DNA from: Catenuloplanes indicus
Lineage (GTDB): Bacteria; Actinomycetota; Actinomycetes; Mycobacteriales; Micromonosporaceae
Direction: 5' to 3'
Length of the DNA stretch: 64,000 nt
Assembly (NCBI RefSeq): GCF_030813715.1
Contig: NZ_JAUSUZ010000001.1
Coordinates: 6,820,001 to 6,884,000 of the forward strand
Shown here in pieces: positions 7,685-16,749 of this stretch. The notes below the pieces were generated by a model. The model was not told the origin of the DNA. It saw only the letters and a list, made by a program, of their open reading frames with translations, and did not search any database. Position 1 is the first letter of the stretch; every line of letters starts with the position of its first letter. Made by a program: the position numbers and the translations under genes.

Positions 7685-9118
7685 GTGGCACGCCGAGAGG
7701 GCAGCGCTGGCCGTCCGTGGACGAAACTACGGGGTGACGGTCCGGAGGAGAACGAGCTCGCCGACCTGCTGCGCACGCAGCTGGACAACCGAGGCATGAC
7801 GCTGGGGCAGCTGGCGGACGCGCTCAAGGCCGAGTTCCCTGACGGCAACATGCCCGGCGTATCGACGCTTTCCAAACGTTTCGCCGGGGAAGGCTTGCAG
7901 GGCACCAGGAGTGGAACACTGGTCCGGGCCGTCATCCAGATCTGCGCGTCGCCGGATGACGTGGAGGCCTTGCAAGCCCGGGCGGAGGAACTGCTTGGAC
8001 GCGTGCGGGCACGGGAGTCCATGGCCGAGATCAGTCGCGCTCGGGGGCTGTCCGCGGCGGTGATCGCGCCGCCGCCCCCCGGCACGGCGACTGAGATGCG
8101 GCGTCTGCGCGAGGAACTGGAACGCGAGCGCGAGCTTCGGCACCGAACCGAGCGGACGCTCACCTTCTTCATGGGCCTGCTGGCAGCCGGAGCCGCGGCT
8201 GAGCCGCCAGGGCCCTTCTCGGCGTCGGCGCCGCCGGCCGAACAGGTCGAGACCAGCATCGCGCCCGAACCTCTTCGGCAGGCCGCCCCGGAGGTGAAAT
8301 CTTCACCGGCGCGGCCGCAGCCGCCGACCAGCGACGCCGAGTTCGGCCTGGTGGTTCACTGGTTCCGCCACGCGGACCCGGATGGCGCGCGGACGCTGTC
8401 AGCCATCAGGCACGCGACCGACGGACTCCTTGACGGTCCGGGCACCGGGCGCTACAGCGTCGCCCAGCTCAGCAAACCCGAACGAGCCTTCCTCGGCCGT
8501 CGGGTCGAGCTTGCGATACAGCGCGAATTCGGCTTGCCGGACAGTGCTGATCTCGACTTCTCCGTCGACGGGGTAGACGTCGAGTTCAAGTTCAGCGGTA
8601 AGCGGGCAGGGTGGCTGATCTCGCGGCAGCTGGTAGGCCGGGTCGTGCTGCTGGTCTACAGTGACGAGGAGCGGGGGACGTGGGGAGCCGGGCTTCTGCG
8701 CGTCACACCGGAAATGCTGGCGGGTCCTACAAACCGTGACGGCAAGTCGTCGCTTCGTCGTACGGATCTCGCCGCCGTGACGTGGCTCGCTGAGGACTCG
8801 CCATTACCCCGCAATGTCTTCTTGAGGTTGGGTGACGAGGCGGCCCGTGAGGTCTTCGCGAAGCAGGGGGCGGTACACCGGGTCGCTGAGCTGGCTCGGC
8901 GTGCCGAGGGTGAGGTCATCGAGTTCAACGACGTCGCCACGGCCGCGATGCAGCTGAATGCATGGCGGCGCCTCCGTGAGGCTCGGGAATTGCTCGCCCA
9001 GGAAGGTCTCCAGATCGTGTCGGCGGCGGACAATGACCGGACGCAAGCGCTCGATGTTCCCCCACTGGGAAGGGATCAGTTGGCGATCGTCCGGTACGAG
9101 GCGGGCGCCGGACAATGA
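7685..9118 (+). CDS. HTH domain fused to a NaeI-type restriction endonuclease domain
   Basis: A 477-aa fusion. Residues 20-105 look like a helix-turn-helix domain (TLGQLADALKAEF, then VSTLSKRFAGEG). Residues 135-158 form a short charged coiled coil, followed by a disordered linker. Residues 215-470 match NaeI: DPDGARTLSAIRHATDGLLDG, TGRYSVAQLSKPER and the nuclease core. The core retains candidate metal ligands Glu275, Asp291, Glu300 and Lys302 (VDVEFK, against IDVDCK in NaeI), so catalysis looks possible. NaeI cuts GCCGGC. No methyltransferase gene lies nearby. The GTG start has AAGGAG 4 nt upstream. A rare TTA leucine codon occurs at residue 374. It may be an orphan defence nuclease or a regulator built on a nuclease fold. 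Confidence 0.8.
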   Translation: MARREGSAGRPWTKLRGDGPEENELADLLRTQLDNRGMTLGQLADALKAEFPDGNMPGVSTLSKRFAGEGLQGTRSGTLVRAVIQICASPDDVEALQARAEELLGRVRARESMAEISRARGLSAAVIAPPPPGTATEMRRLREELERERELRHRTERTLTFFMGLLAAGAAAEPPGPFSASAPPAEQVETSIAPEPLRQAAPEVKSSPARPQPPTSDAEFGLVVHWFRHADPDGARTLSAIRHATDGLLDGPGTGRYSVAQLSKPERAFLGRRVELAIQREFGLPDSADLDFSVDGVDVEFKFSGKRAGWLISRQLVGRVVLLVYSDEERGTWGAGLLRVTPEMLAGPTNRDGKSSLRRTDLAAVTWLAEDSPLPRNVFLRLGDEAAREVFAKQGAVHRVAELARRAEGEVIEFNDVATAAMQLNAWRRLREARELLAQEGLQIVSAADNDRTQALDVPPLGRDQLAIVRYEAGAGQ

Positions 9119-9286
9119 GCTGCAGGTTCGTCGCATCGACTACCTGCAACCGAAGCGCGAACCGGGCGGAGCCTGACGGACGGTGGCGGTAACGGCCGCG
9201 ACCAGCATCGTACGTATCGACATTCGCCGGATGCTGCCGCGGGAATTCCGATGCCCTCCGCCCGCCACGGCAGCAGAATCGGCGGC

Positions 9287-9658
9287 ATGGACCTCGACGA
9301 TCCCCGGCGGCTGGCCTGGATCCACAGCACGCTGATCCGTGCGGTGGCGCGGCTGGCGCTGGACGCGTACGCGCAGCGGGACTATCTGGACGTGATCGGC
9401 ACCGCGGGTCTCGCGGACGAGCTGGCGCTGGAGCTGGGCGAGGCGGAACTGCTGATGGACCAGCTCGAGGAGGCCGGCTGAATCTCCGAGGCGGACGCCG
9501 CGCTCGTCCGGCGGATCGGCCTCCTGCTCGACGCGATGGGCGAGGCGCTGTGGGATCCGGACGTGCTCGCCACCGCCCGCGAATGGGCGGCCGTCCGGGC
9601 GGCGGCGTGCCGGTTCATCTTCGGTACCGAGGGTGTCGTGCGCGTCCCGCGGCGCTGA
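9287..9658 (+). pseudogene. Unknown gene interrupted by an in-frame TGA
   Basis: An open frame from ATG 9287 runs 64 codons to TGA at 9479-9481, then continues in the same frame for another 58 codons to the stop at 9656-9658. The junction reads DQLEEAG-stop-ISEADAALVRRIG, which is smooth if TGA were TGG (Trp). Both halves are helical, acidic and of similar composition, which argues for one ancestral protein of about 123 residues. I do not recognise the family and there is no strong ribosome-binding site. Either this is a nonsense mutation, a sequencing error, or only the 64-residue product is made. Confidence 0.5.
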
Positions 9659-9677
9659 GCCGCGGGACGCGCACGAC
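9635..9677. terminator. Strong bidirectional hairpin between convergent genes
   Basis: Arms 9635-9653 and 9659-9677 are perfectly complementary over 19 bp with a 5-nt loop that contains the stop codon of the upstream frame. It sits just before the DedA stop and can terminate transcription from both sides. No long T-run follows, as is common in GC-rich actinomycetes. Confidence 0.75.
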
Positions 9678-9684
9678 CACGCGG

Positions 9685-10356
9685 TCAGCGGTCGGCGGCC
9701 GGGGCGAGTTCCAGGGCCGGGGTCTCGGTGACCGAGACCGGAGCCGGGGCCTTGCGGCGGCGGGCGAGCAGCCAGCGGCCCAGCTCGATGGTGACCGTGA
9801 GCGTGATCGCCATGCCGAGCGCGAAGATCACGCCGAGCAGCTTGTTCTCCTCGAACGCGGCGCCGCCGAGGTAGCCGATCAGGCCGGAGTAGGCGGCCCA
9901 GGAGAGCACGGCGAGCGTGTCGTAGGCGGCGAACCGGGTCCGTGGGTAGCCGCACGCGCCCATGGTGAGCGTGGCGGCGGTGCGGCCGCCCGGGATGTAG
10001 CGCGCGATCACCAGCAGCACGCCGCCGCGCCGGTGCAGCGCGGCCGTGGCCCAGTCGAACGCGGCACGACGGCGGCCGGTGGCGGGCAGCCGCCGGGCCA
10101 GGCCGGTGGAGCGGCCGATCTGGTAGGAGATGTGGTCACCGCAGAACGCGCCGGCCGCGGCGGCCACGATGATCAGCGCAAGATTCGGTTCGCCGGAGAC
10201 GGCGAAGACGCCGGCGGTGATCACCATGGTCTCCGACGGTACGGCCGGGAAGAACGCGTCCAGCAGTGCCAGCCCGAAAAGGGCCAGGTAGACCCACGGG
10301 GACGTCACCGCGGCCTCCAGCAGCTCGATCATGCTGTCGACGCTATGAAGCACCAT
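9685..10356 (-). CDS. DedA family membrane protein
   Basis: A 223-aa integral membrane protein of the DedA/SNARE-associated family (now seen as undecaprenyl-phosphate or other lipid translocases). Family marks include FFPAVPSETMVITAGVFA near residues 35-52, the GDHISYQIGR segment, and ARYIPGGRTAATLTMGACG, the conserved Arg/Gly loop. About five membrane helices are evident. The ATG at 10356 has GGGAG 4 nt upstream. It ends convergently against the TGA-split gene, with a strong hairpin between. Substrate unknown. Confidence 0.88.
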   Translation of the reverse strand: MVLHSVDSMIELLEAAVTSPWVYLALFGLALLDAFFPAVPSETMVITAGVFAVSGEPNLALIIVAAAAGAFCGDHISYQIGRSTGLARRLPATGRRRAAFDWATAALHRRGGVLLVIARYIPGGRTAATLTMGACGYPRTRFAAYDTLAVLSWAAYSGLIGYLGGAAFEENKLLGVIFALGMAITLTVTIELGRWLLARRRKAPAPVSVTETPALELAPAADR

Positions 10357-10403
10357 GGGTCTCCCACATCCGGCGAAAGTCAGACTCCGACCCGGAGATT
10401 GAC

Positions 10404-12056
10404 TCAGGGATATGTACAGCGGGTGGCGTCCGGCTGACCGTCGAGAATCCGGCGGGCCTGCACTCGGGCCAGGTTGAGGTCCGTCCAGCCGTCCGGGTTC
10501 CCACCCAGGTCCCCGGCGATGCCGGAGAGCAGGCAGCCGCGCAGCGCGGCCGGTGCGTCCGCCAGTTCCGGCACCGCGTCCGCGGACAGCTGCCGCAGGT
10601 ACGCGGTGTCGATCCGGTCCTCGTTCAGGTTGTGCCGGGCGATCAGCGCGTCCGGGTTCACCGCGACCAGCGCGAGCAGCGCCAGCACGGCCGTGCCGAG
10701 CACCGCGCGGGGCAGCCACCGGGCGCGCAGCCGGACGCCGGCGGCCAGCACCATCACGAAGACCGCGCCGAGCCAGATCTCGCAGGTGAACACGAGCACG
10801 CGTAGCCGGGTCAGGCCGTAGACGTCCGCGTACAGCGTCATCCGGGACAGCGCGGACGCCACGATCAGCAGCGTCAGGCCGGCCAGCGCGCCGAGCAGCA
10901 CGCGGACCAGGACCCGGTCGGTGCCGGTCGCGCGCGGCGCGGTGAGCGCGGCCACGCCGAGCACGGCCAGCGTGAGGCCGGTGACGATCAGCAGCTGCCA
11001 GAAGCCGGACCGGGCGTACTCGGCGTAGGTCAGGCCGGCCGTGGCCAGCACGTGCTCCGCGCCGCCGAACAGCACGGCCGCCTGCACCAGCACGAACGCG
11101 CCGAAGAGCAGGTCAAGGGCGACAACCGGGAGCAGCCATTCGGTACGGCGGACCGGCCGGCGCAGCGGTTCGTCCAGATCCGCGGTGGCCGGTGGCGCGG
11201 CCCGGGCGAACGCCAGCGCGCCGAGCAGCAGGACGAGCACGGGGAACAGCACCAGCATGCGGGCCGGTACCGACCCGTCCAGCTCGGGCAGGGACGCGCT
11301 GATCAGTTCCTCGAACGCGGCGTCCGCGGAGACGAACAGCCCGCCGAACACGAGCAGCAGCGCCGCGGTGAGCAGGATCGGCAGCGCCAGCCGGGGCGAG
11401 TCGGCGGTCCGTCCGCGCCGCAGCGTGCGGGCGCCGCGGGCCAGCCACGGCATCGCGCGGGCCGCGGCGGCCGGCAGGCTGACGACGAGGTAGGCCAGCG
11501 CCCGGATCGAGTGGCCGCCGCCGGTCGCCAGCACGGCGGTGAGCAGCGCGGTCACCACGCAGAGCGCGAACAGCCAGCCGGCCGCGCGGATCGTGCCGGC
11601 GCCGAGCAGCAGCACGGTGGCGGCGGTCCACAGGTAGCGGTCGGCGCGGTGGCCGGGGCCGGTGGCCGGGAGCGTGACGCGGGCCGGCGGCATGGCCGGG
11701 CGGAGCCGGACCCGGCCGGCCACCACCAGCGCGGCCGTGGCGGCGAGCGCGGTGAGCAGCCAGCCGAGGCCGGGGCGGGTCAGGTTCATCGTGCCGGCGC
11801 CGATCGCGGCCGCGGCCAGCAGTGCGATCACCGCGGCCGGTGCGGCGGGCGCGTCCGGCCCGAGCCGGCGCTGCGGGAACTGTGCCGGCCAAGGCCCGTG
11901 CACCAGCAGCGGGACCGGACCCGGCGGGCCGGGTCGCGGCGCCGGCGGTATCGGTGCGGTCCCCGGTGCCGGTGCGGCCGCGACCGGGGCCGGGTGTGCG
12001 GGGGTGGCAGCGGCGGTACCGGCCGGCTGGGGGCCGGATGGCGGGCTCGCGTTCAT
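10404..12056 (-). CDS. DUF4173/DUF4153 multi-pass membrane protein
   Basis: A 550-aa membrane protein. The first 60 residues are Pro/Ala-rich and probably cytoplasmic and disordered; the rest contains roughly 11-13 hydrophobic helices with the DUF4173 pattern (GGLFVSADAAFEEL, then AEYARSGFWQLL, SRMTLYADVYGLTRLR). The extreme C-terminus is soluble with several conserved Asn/Asp residues (NPDALIARHNL). Function is unknown. It lies 143 bp downstream of a histidine kinase gene in the same orientation, and this DUF is often next to two-component systems in actinomycetes, so it may be a target or partner of that kinase. Start ATG 12056 has GGGAG 8 nt upstream. Confidence 0.85.
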   Translation of the reverse strand: MNASPPSGPQPAGTAAATPAHPAPVAAAPAPGTAPIPPAPRPGPPGPVPLLVHGPWPAQFPQRRLGPDAPAAPAAVIALLAAAAIGAGTMNLTRPGLGWLLTALAATAALVVAGRVRLRPAMPPARVTLPATGPGHRADRYLWTAATVLLLGAGTIRAAGWLFALCVVTALLTAVLATGGGHSIRALAYLVVSLPAAAARAMPWLARGARTLRRGRTADSPRLALPILLTAALLLVFGGLFVSADAAFEELISASLPELDGSVPARMLVLFPVLVLLLGALAFARAAPPATADLDEPLRRPVRRTEWLLPVVALDLLFGAFVLVQAAVLFGGAEHVLATAGLTYAEYARSGFWQLLIVTGLTLAVLGVAALTAPRATGTDRVLVRVLLGALAGLTLLIVASALSRMTLYADVYGLTRLRVLVFTCEIWLGAVFVMVLAAGVRLRARWLPRAVLGTAVLALLALVAVNPDALIARHNLNEDRIDTAYLRQLSADAVPELADAPAALRGCLLSGIAGDLGGNPDGWTDLNLARVQARRILDGQPDATRCTYP

Positions 12057-12199
12057 GTCGGAACTCCCGGGGGTGAGGCGTGTGCGGGCGCGCGTCGTCG
12101 GCCGGCCGGGTGCGGTGCACGGCGGACGGCGGAGACGCGAGCTCACTGAGATGACGTGACTGGAGGTGGCGTACGTACCGCTGATGTGGTTATCGGGTT

Positions 12200-13360
12200 T
12201 TATGAATGTGCGGCGGGGAGCCGGACCTGTAGGTGTGCGCCGGTCATCGAGTCGCCCGGGCCCGGGTCGACGACCGCGATGCTGCCGTGGTGCAGTTGCA
12301 CCACCCAGCGCGCGATCGCCAGCCCGAGCCCGGTCCCACCCCCGGTGGCCCGCTCGCCGCGGGTGAAGCGTTCGAAGACGCGCTCCCGCTCGGCGACCGG
12401 GATGCCGCTGCCCTGGTCCGCGACGGAGAAGAGGAGATCGTCGCCGTCCGGGTGGGCGCTGAGCCGGATCGCGCCGCCCGGCGGACTGTGCCGGGCCGCG
12501 TTGTCCAGCAGGTTCGCGAAGAGCTGGTGCAGACGCTCGGGGTCGCCGTCGAGCGCGAGGCCGTGATCCGCGTGCAGCTGGATCGGGACCGACGGGTGGT
12601 TGACCCGCGCCTCCGCGACCACGGCCGCCAGGAAGTCGTCCAGCGCGATCCCGGTGCGTTCCATCGGTACGATCCCGGCGTCCAGACGGGACAGGTCGAG
12701 CAGCTCCGCGACCAGGCGGCCGAGGCGTTCGGTCTGGGCGAGCGCGGTGCCCATGGCGGCCGGGTCCGGCGCGGAGACGCCGTCGACGATGTTCTCCAGC
12801 ATGCCGCGCAGCGCGGTGATCGGCGTGCGCAGTTCGTGCGAGACGTTCGCGATCAGCTCGCGGCGCTGCCGGTCCGCCGCGTCCAGGTCCGCGGCCATCA
12901 GGTTGAACGCGGTGGCCAGCTCGCCGACCTCGTCCCGCGAGTTGGTGTGCACCCGGCGGGTGTAGTCGCCGCGGGCCATGTGCCGGGCCGCGTCCGTCAT
13001 CTCGCGCAGCGGCACGGTCGCGCCGTGTGCGGCGATCTGCAGCGTGAGCAGCGCGAGCGCGACCGCGGACGCGATGAACGCGACGTTCAGCGGGATCCAC
13101 TCCAGTGAGTACCAGAGGACGAGCAGGCCGACGCCGCCGGCCAGGCCGAGCGCGAGGGACAGCTTCGCCTTGATCGAGCGGACCGGGTCGAGCGGGCGAG
13201 GGAGCCGGCCGAGCAGTTTCTCCACCGCGTCCATCAGCGGGCGGACCGGCGGCCGGGCGCGCAGCCAGCTGCCGGCCCGGTAGATCCGGTCCAGGATCAG
13301 CGAGCCGCACCGGATGATCCACGGAAGATCGCCGGCGGGCCGGCCGCGGACCGTGCTCAC
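12200..13360 (-). CDS. Membrane sensor histidine kinase (HAMP-HisKA-HATPase)
   Basis: A 386-aa kinase. It has two transmembrane helices (about 66-86 and 92-111) with almost no external loop, so it probably senses within the membrane or through a partner. A HAMP domain (about 110-165) precedes the HisKA box NVSHELRTP with phospho-acceptor His175. The HATPase domain has the N box (LFANLLDNAARHS), G1 (DQGSGIP) and G2 (GGGTGLGLAIA). It starts with a GTG that overlaps the response regulator stop by 4 bp (GTGA), so both are co-translated. The DUF4173 gene follows. Confidence 0.9.
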   Translation of the reverse strand: MSTVRGRPAGDLPWIIRCGSLILDRIYRAGSWLRARPPVRPLMDAVEKLLGRLPRPLDPVRSIKAKLSLALGLAGGVGLLVLWYSLEWIPLNVAFIASAVALALLTLQIAAHGATVPLREMTDAARHMARGDYTRRVHTNSRDEVGELATAFNLMAADLDAADRQRRELIANVSHELRTPITALRGMLENIVDGVSAPDPAAMGTALAQTERLGRLVAELLDLSRLDAGIVPMERTGIALDDFLAAVVAEARVNHPSVPIQLHADHGLALDGDPERLHQLFANLLDNAARHSPPGGAIRLSAHPDGDDLLFSVADQGSGIPVAERERVFERFTRGERATGGGTGLGLAIARWVVQLHHGSIAVVDPGPGDSMTGAHLQVRLPAAHS

Positions 13361-14034
13361 CTGCCGACCTCGAGCGCGTAGCCGACGCCGTGCACGGTGC
13401 GGATCAGGTCGGCGCCGAGCTTGCGGCGCAGGCCCTTGATGTGGCTGTCCACGGTGCGGGTGCCGGACGCGTCGGCCCAGCCCCAGACGTCGGCCAGCAG
13501 CCGCTCCCGGGGCAGCACCGTGCGCGGCCGGCCGGCCAGGTGCACCAGCAGGTCGAACTCGGTCGGCGTCAGGTGCGCCTCGACGCCGTTGCGGGTGACC
13601 CGGCGCTCGGCCCGGTTGATCTCCAGGTCGCCGAGCACGATCGGTGGCTCACCGGCCGAGGCCTTGGTCATCCGGCGCAGCAGCGCGTGCACCCGGGCGG
13701 TCAGCTCGCGCATCGAGAACGGCTTGGTCAGGTAGTCGTCCGCGCCGACCGCGAGCCCGACCAGCAGGTCCGTCTCGTCGTCCCGCGCGGTCAGCATCAG
13801 CACCGGCACCGGGCGCTCGGCCTGCAACCGGCGGCACACCTCCAGGCCGTCGAAGCCGGGCAGCATCACGTCCAGCACCACCGCGTCCGGGCGGATCCGG
13901 CGCGCGGCCTCGACCGCGGACGGGCCGTCACCGGCGCAGTGCACCAGGAAGCCCTCGGCGCGCAGCCGGGCGGCGACCGCGTCCGCGATCGTGCGCTCGT
14001 CCTCGACGACCAGAATCGTCCGTTGTGCGGCCAT
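13357..14034 (-). CDS. OmpR-family response regulator
   Basis: A 225-aa regulator: receiver domain (1-120) with acidic pocket Glu11/Asp12, phosphorylation site Asp55 (VVLDVMLPG) and the conserved Lys in LTKPF, followed by an OmpR/PhoB winged helix (130-225, ending TVHGVGYALE). It should be phosphorylated by the kinase encoded in the overlapping downstream gene. The ATG at 14034 follows GGAGGGG with 5 nt spacing; longer frames upstream have no ribosome site. It is divergent from the DUF2087 gene across about 210 bp. Confidence 0.92.
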   Translation of the reverse strand: MAAQRTILVVEDERTIADAVAARLRAEGFLVHCAGDGPSAVEAARRIRPDAVVLDVMLPGFDGLEVCRRLQAERPVPVLMLTARDDETDLLVGLAVGADDYLTKPFSMRELTARVHALLRRMTKASAGEPPIVLGDLEINRAERRVTRNGVEAHLTPTEFDLLVHLAGRPRTVLPRERLLADVWGWADASGTRTVDSHIKGLRRKLGADLIRTVHGVGYALEVGR

Positions 14035-14243
14035 GTGTCCCCTCCTGCGGCTTCGCTCGACGGTGACTCTAAAGACTGATCGTGCAGGCCGGACGCGCAA
14101 GTTGTGAACGAACCGTGGAGATCGGGCCCGTACCGCCACATGATCTTGATCTTGGGTCCTGTCCACAGTGGAAATCGGTTGACCGCGGCACGCCCGGCCT
14201 CCAGGGTGACGTGGATCTCGATTGCCGTTCCGGAGGTGACCCT

Positions 14244-14525
14244 GTGTCAGACGCCGACGACGCTGCCGTCCGCACGTTCGTGCGCGACGGTCGCCTGACC
14301 GCGATGCCGGGCAAGCTGACCCGCCGCCGTGCGGTGCTCGACCACCTCGCGCGCGTGTCGTTCGAGCCCGGTCGGCGCTACCGTGAGACCGAGGTCAACG
14401 ACGTCCTCCGTGCCTGGTGCGACGGGGTGCCGGGGGTCGACCACGTGGCGATCCGCCGATATCTCATCGATCTGGACATCCTGGCGCGGGAAGACGGCCT
14501 CTACTGGCGTGCCTACGAGGCGTGA
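14244..14525 (+). CDS. DUF2087 domain protein
   Basis: A 93-residue protein consisting of one DUF2087 domain: KLTRRRAVLDHLA, then FEPGRRYRETEVNDVL, and VAIRRYLIDLDILARE(D)GLYWR at the end. This winged-helix-like domain is often fused to ArsR regulators; here it stands alone, so DNA or protein binding is possible but untested. The GTG at 14244 follows GGAGG with 7 nt spacing. It precedes the topoisomerase genes by about 150 bp in the same orientation. Confidence 0.85.
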   Translation: MSDADDAAVRTFVRDGRLTAMPGKLTRRRAVLDHLARVSFEPGRRYRETEVNDVLRAWCDGVPGVDHVAIRRYLIDLDILAREDGLYWRAYEA

Positions 14526-14672
14526 TTAGCACAAACGTGCGATAGTCTTCCGGTCCCGGGCGTGAGACGTGCGGCATGGAGCGACGGACTCGTCGGACCC
14601 GGCGGTTAGAGTCGCTCCAGTCGTGTTACGGCGCCACCCAGCACAAGCGCGAGGATCTGGAGTCAAGAACCG

Positions 14673-16739
14673 GTGACTGCACAGCCCGAGACCCTGTACG
14701 GGGCAGCCGACCTCACCCACCTCGAGGGGCTGGACGCGGTCCGCAAGCGCCCCGGCATGTACATCGGGTCCACCGACAGCCGTGGCGTGAACCACCTGTT
14801 CAACGAGATCGTCGACAACTGTACGGACGAGGGCGTGGCCGGGTACGCGACCCGGATCAAGGTGACGCTGCACGAGGACGGCTCCGTGCAGGTCGACGAC
14901 GACGGCCGCGGTATCCCGACCGACACCCACGCCAAGTCCGGCATGTCCGGCGTCGAGCTGGTGCTCACCCGGCTGCACGCGGGTGGCAAGTTCGGCGGCT
15001 CCGGCTACAAGACCTCCGGCGGCCTGCACGGCGTCGGCGCGTCCGCGGTGAACGCGCTGTCGCTGCGCTACGACGTGACCGTGCGGCGGGACGGCAAGAT
15101 TCACGAGATCTCGTTCCGGCACGGCGTGGCCGGCGAGTTCCACGGCCCGGGGCCGGACGCGCCGTTCACGCCCGCGCCCGGCCTGCGCGTGACCGGCAAG
15201 ATGAAGCGCGGCGAGCCGACCGGCACCTCCACCCGGTACTGGTACGACGCGCGCTATTTCGAGGCCGGTGCCGCGCTCGACGTCGAGGCGCTGCGGATGA
15301 AGCTGCGCAACACCGCGTTCCTGGTCCCCGGCGTGACCTACGTGCTGCGCGACGCGAACGTGGACCCGATGTCCGGCACCGGCACCGAGGAGTTCCACTT
15401 CCCGAACGGCCTGGCCGACATGGTCGACTTCCTGGCCCCGTCCAGCGAGAAGCCGGTCTCCGGCACCATCCTGATCAACGGCACCGGTACGTACCGGGAG
15501 AACGCCGCGGACGAGAACGGCGTGATGCGCGCCAACGTCGAGCGGCTCGCCGAGATCGAGATCGCGTTCCGCTGGGGTACCGGCTACGAGCGCACGGTCG
15601 AGTGCTTCACCAACACGATCCGCAACGTGCACGGCGGCACGCACCGCAAGGGCTTCGAGCGGGCCGCGGTGCGCGCGCTGGTCGAGGCCGTGAAGAACAC
15701 CCGCGGCCTGCTCAAGCCGAAGGAGGAGCCGCCGGTCCTGGACGACGTGCTGGAGGGGATGACCGCGGTCATCCACGTGCGCGTGCCGGAGCCGCAGTTC
15801 ACCTCGCAGACCAAGGACGAGCTGTCCACGGCCGGTGTCACCCGGGTGGTGCAGCAGATCGTCGAGGCACGCCTCAAGGAGTGGGTGCAGGACAAGAAGA
15901 CCAAGACCGAGGCGCGTACGGTCCTGCAGAAGATCGTCGACGCGGGCCGGGTGCGGCTCACCCAGAAGCAGCAGAAGGACGCGGCCCGCCGCAAGACCGC
16001 GCTCGAGGGCGCGTCGATGCCGGCCAAGCTGGTCGACTGCCGTTCCACCGGCGTGGACCGCAGTGAGCTGTTCATCGTCGAGGGTGACAGCGCGCTCGGC
16101 ACCGCACGGATGGCGCGCTCGTCCGAATATCAAGCGCTGCTGCCGATCCGCGGCAAGATCCTGAATGTGCAGAAGGCCAGCCTGCAGCAGGTGCTGGACA
16201 ACGCCGAGTGCTCCGCGATCGTGCAGGTGCTCGGTGCCGGCTCCGGGCGCACGTTCGACGTGGGCGCGATGCGCTACGGCCGGATTCTGATCATGGCGGA
16301 CGCGGACGTCGACGGCTCGCACATCCGGACGCTGCTGATCACGCTGTTCGCCAAGTACATGCGGCCGGTGATCGAGGCCGGCCGGCTCTACGCCGCGATG
16401 CCGCCGCTGCACAAGATCACCACCAAGGGCCGCTCGCCACAGACGATCTACACGTACACCCAGCCGGAGATGACCAGCACGGTCGCGCGGCTCACCAAGT
16501 CGGGCAAGCAGGTGGTCACGCCGATCCCGCGGTTCAAGGGCCTCGGCGAGATGGACGCGGACGAGCTGTGGGACACCACGATGAACCCGGCCTCGCGCGC
16601 GGTCCGGCGGATCACGCTCTCCGACGTCGACGCCGCGGAGCGCACGCTCGAACTGCTGATGGGCGAGAAGGTCGAGCCCCGCAAGAACTGGTTGATCAAC
16701 TCTTCCGACCGCGTCGACCGCGACGCCATCGACGCCTGA
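14673..16739 (+). CDS. parE: Type II topoisomerase subunit B (ParE/second GyrB type)
   Basis: A 688-aa ATPase subunit. The GHKL ATPase shows EIVDNCTDEG, DDDGRGIPTD and GGLHGVGASAVNALS; the TOPRIM domain carries EGDSALG (about 470-476) and DADVDGSHIR (543-552). The QALLPIRGKILNVQKAS loop and the short C-terminus ending NWLINSS are those of actinobacterial second-copy GyrB/ParE proteins. Paired with the A subunit 10 nt downstream it should form an ATP-dependent type II topoisomerase, most likely topoisomerase IV (decatenation at chromosome segregation). Standard gyrA/gyrB are usually next to dnaA, which is not here; hence the ParE call. The start is GTG. Confidence 0.88.
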   Translation: MTAQPETLYGAADLTHLEGLDAVRKRPGMYIGSTDSRGVNHLFNEIVDNCTDEGVAGYATRIKVTLHEDGSVQVDDDGRGIPTDTHAKSGMSGVELVLTRLHAGGKFGGSGYKTSGGLHGVGASAVNALSLRYDVTVRRDGKIHEISFRHGVAGEFHGPGPDAPFTPAPGLRVTGKMKRGEPTGTSTRYWYDARYFEAGAALDVEALRMKLRNTAFLVPGVTYVLRDANVDPMSGTGTEEFHFPNGLADMVDFLAPSSEKPVSGTILINGTGTYRENAADENGVMRANVERLAEIEIAFRWGTGYERTVECFTNTIRNVHGGTHRKGFERAAVRALVEAVKNTRGLLKPKEEPPVLDDVLEGMTAVIHVRVPEPQFTSQTKDELSTAGVTRVVQQIVEARLKEWVQDKKTKTEARTVLQKIVDAGRVRLTQKQQKDAARRKTALEGASMPAKLVDCRSTGVDRSELFIVEGDSALGTARMARSSEYQALLPIRGKILNVQKASLQQVLDNAECSAIVQVLGAGSGRTFDVGAMRYGRILIMADADVDGSHIRTLLITLFAKYMRPVIEAGRLYAAMPPLHKITTKGRSPQTIYTYTQPEMTSTVARLTKSGKQVVTPIPRFKGLGEMDADELWDTTMNPASRAVRRITLSDVDAAERTLELLMGEKVEPRKNWLINSSDRVDRDAIDA

Positions 16740-16749
16740 GGAACTGGTA

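Noticed and set aside
9140-9955. 271-codon minus-strand frame over the TGA-split gene and DedA 3' end
   Set aside because: Arg/Pro-rich shadow; runs through a 19-bp-arm terminator and the DedA coding region.
14141-14160. Repeated CTTGATCTTG-like motif (also near 31530, 31713, 60668)
   Set aside because: Short, loosely conserved and in different contexts (some inside coding sequence); I could not separate it from chance.
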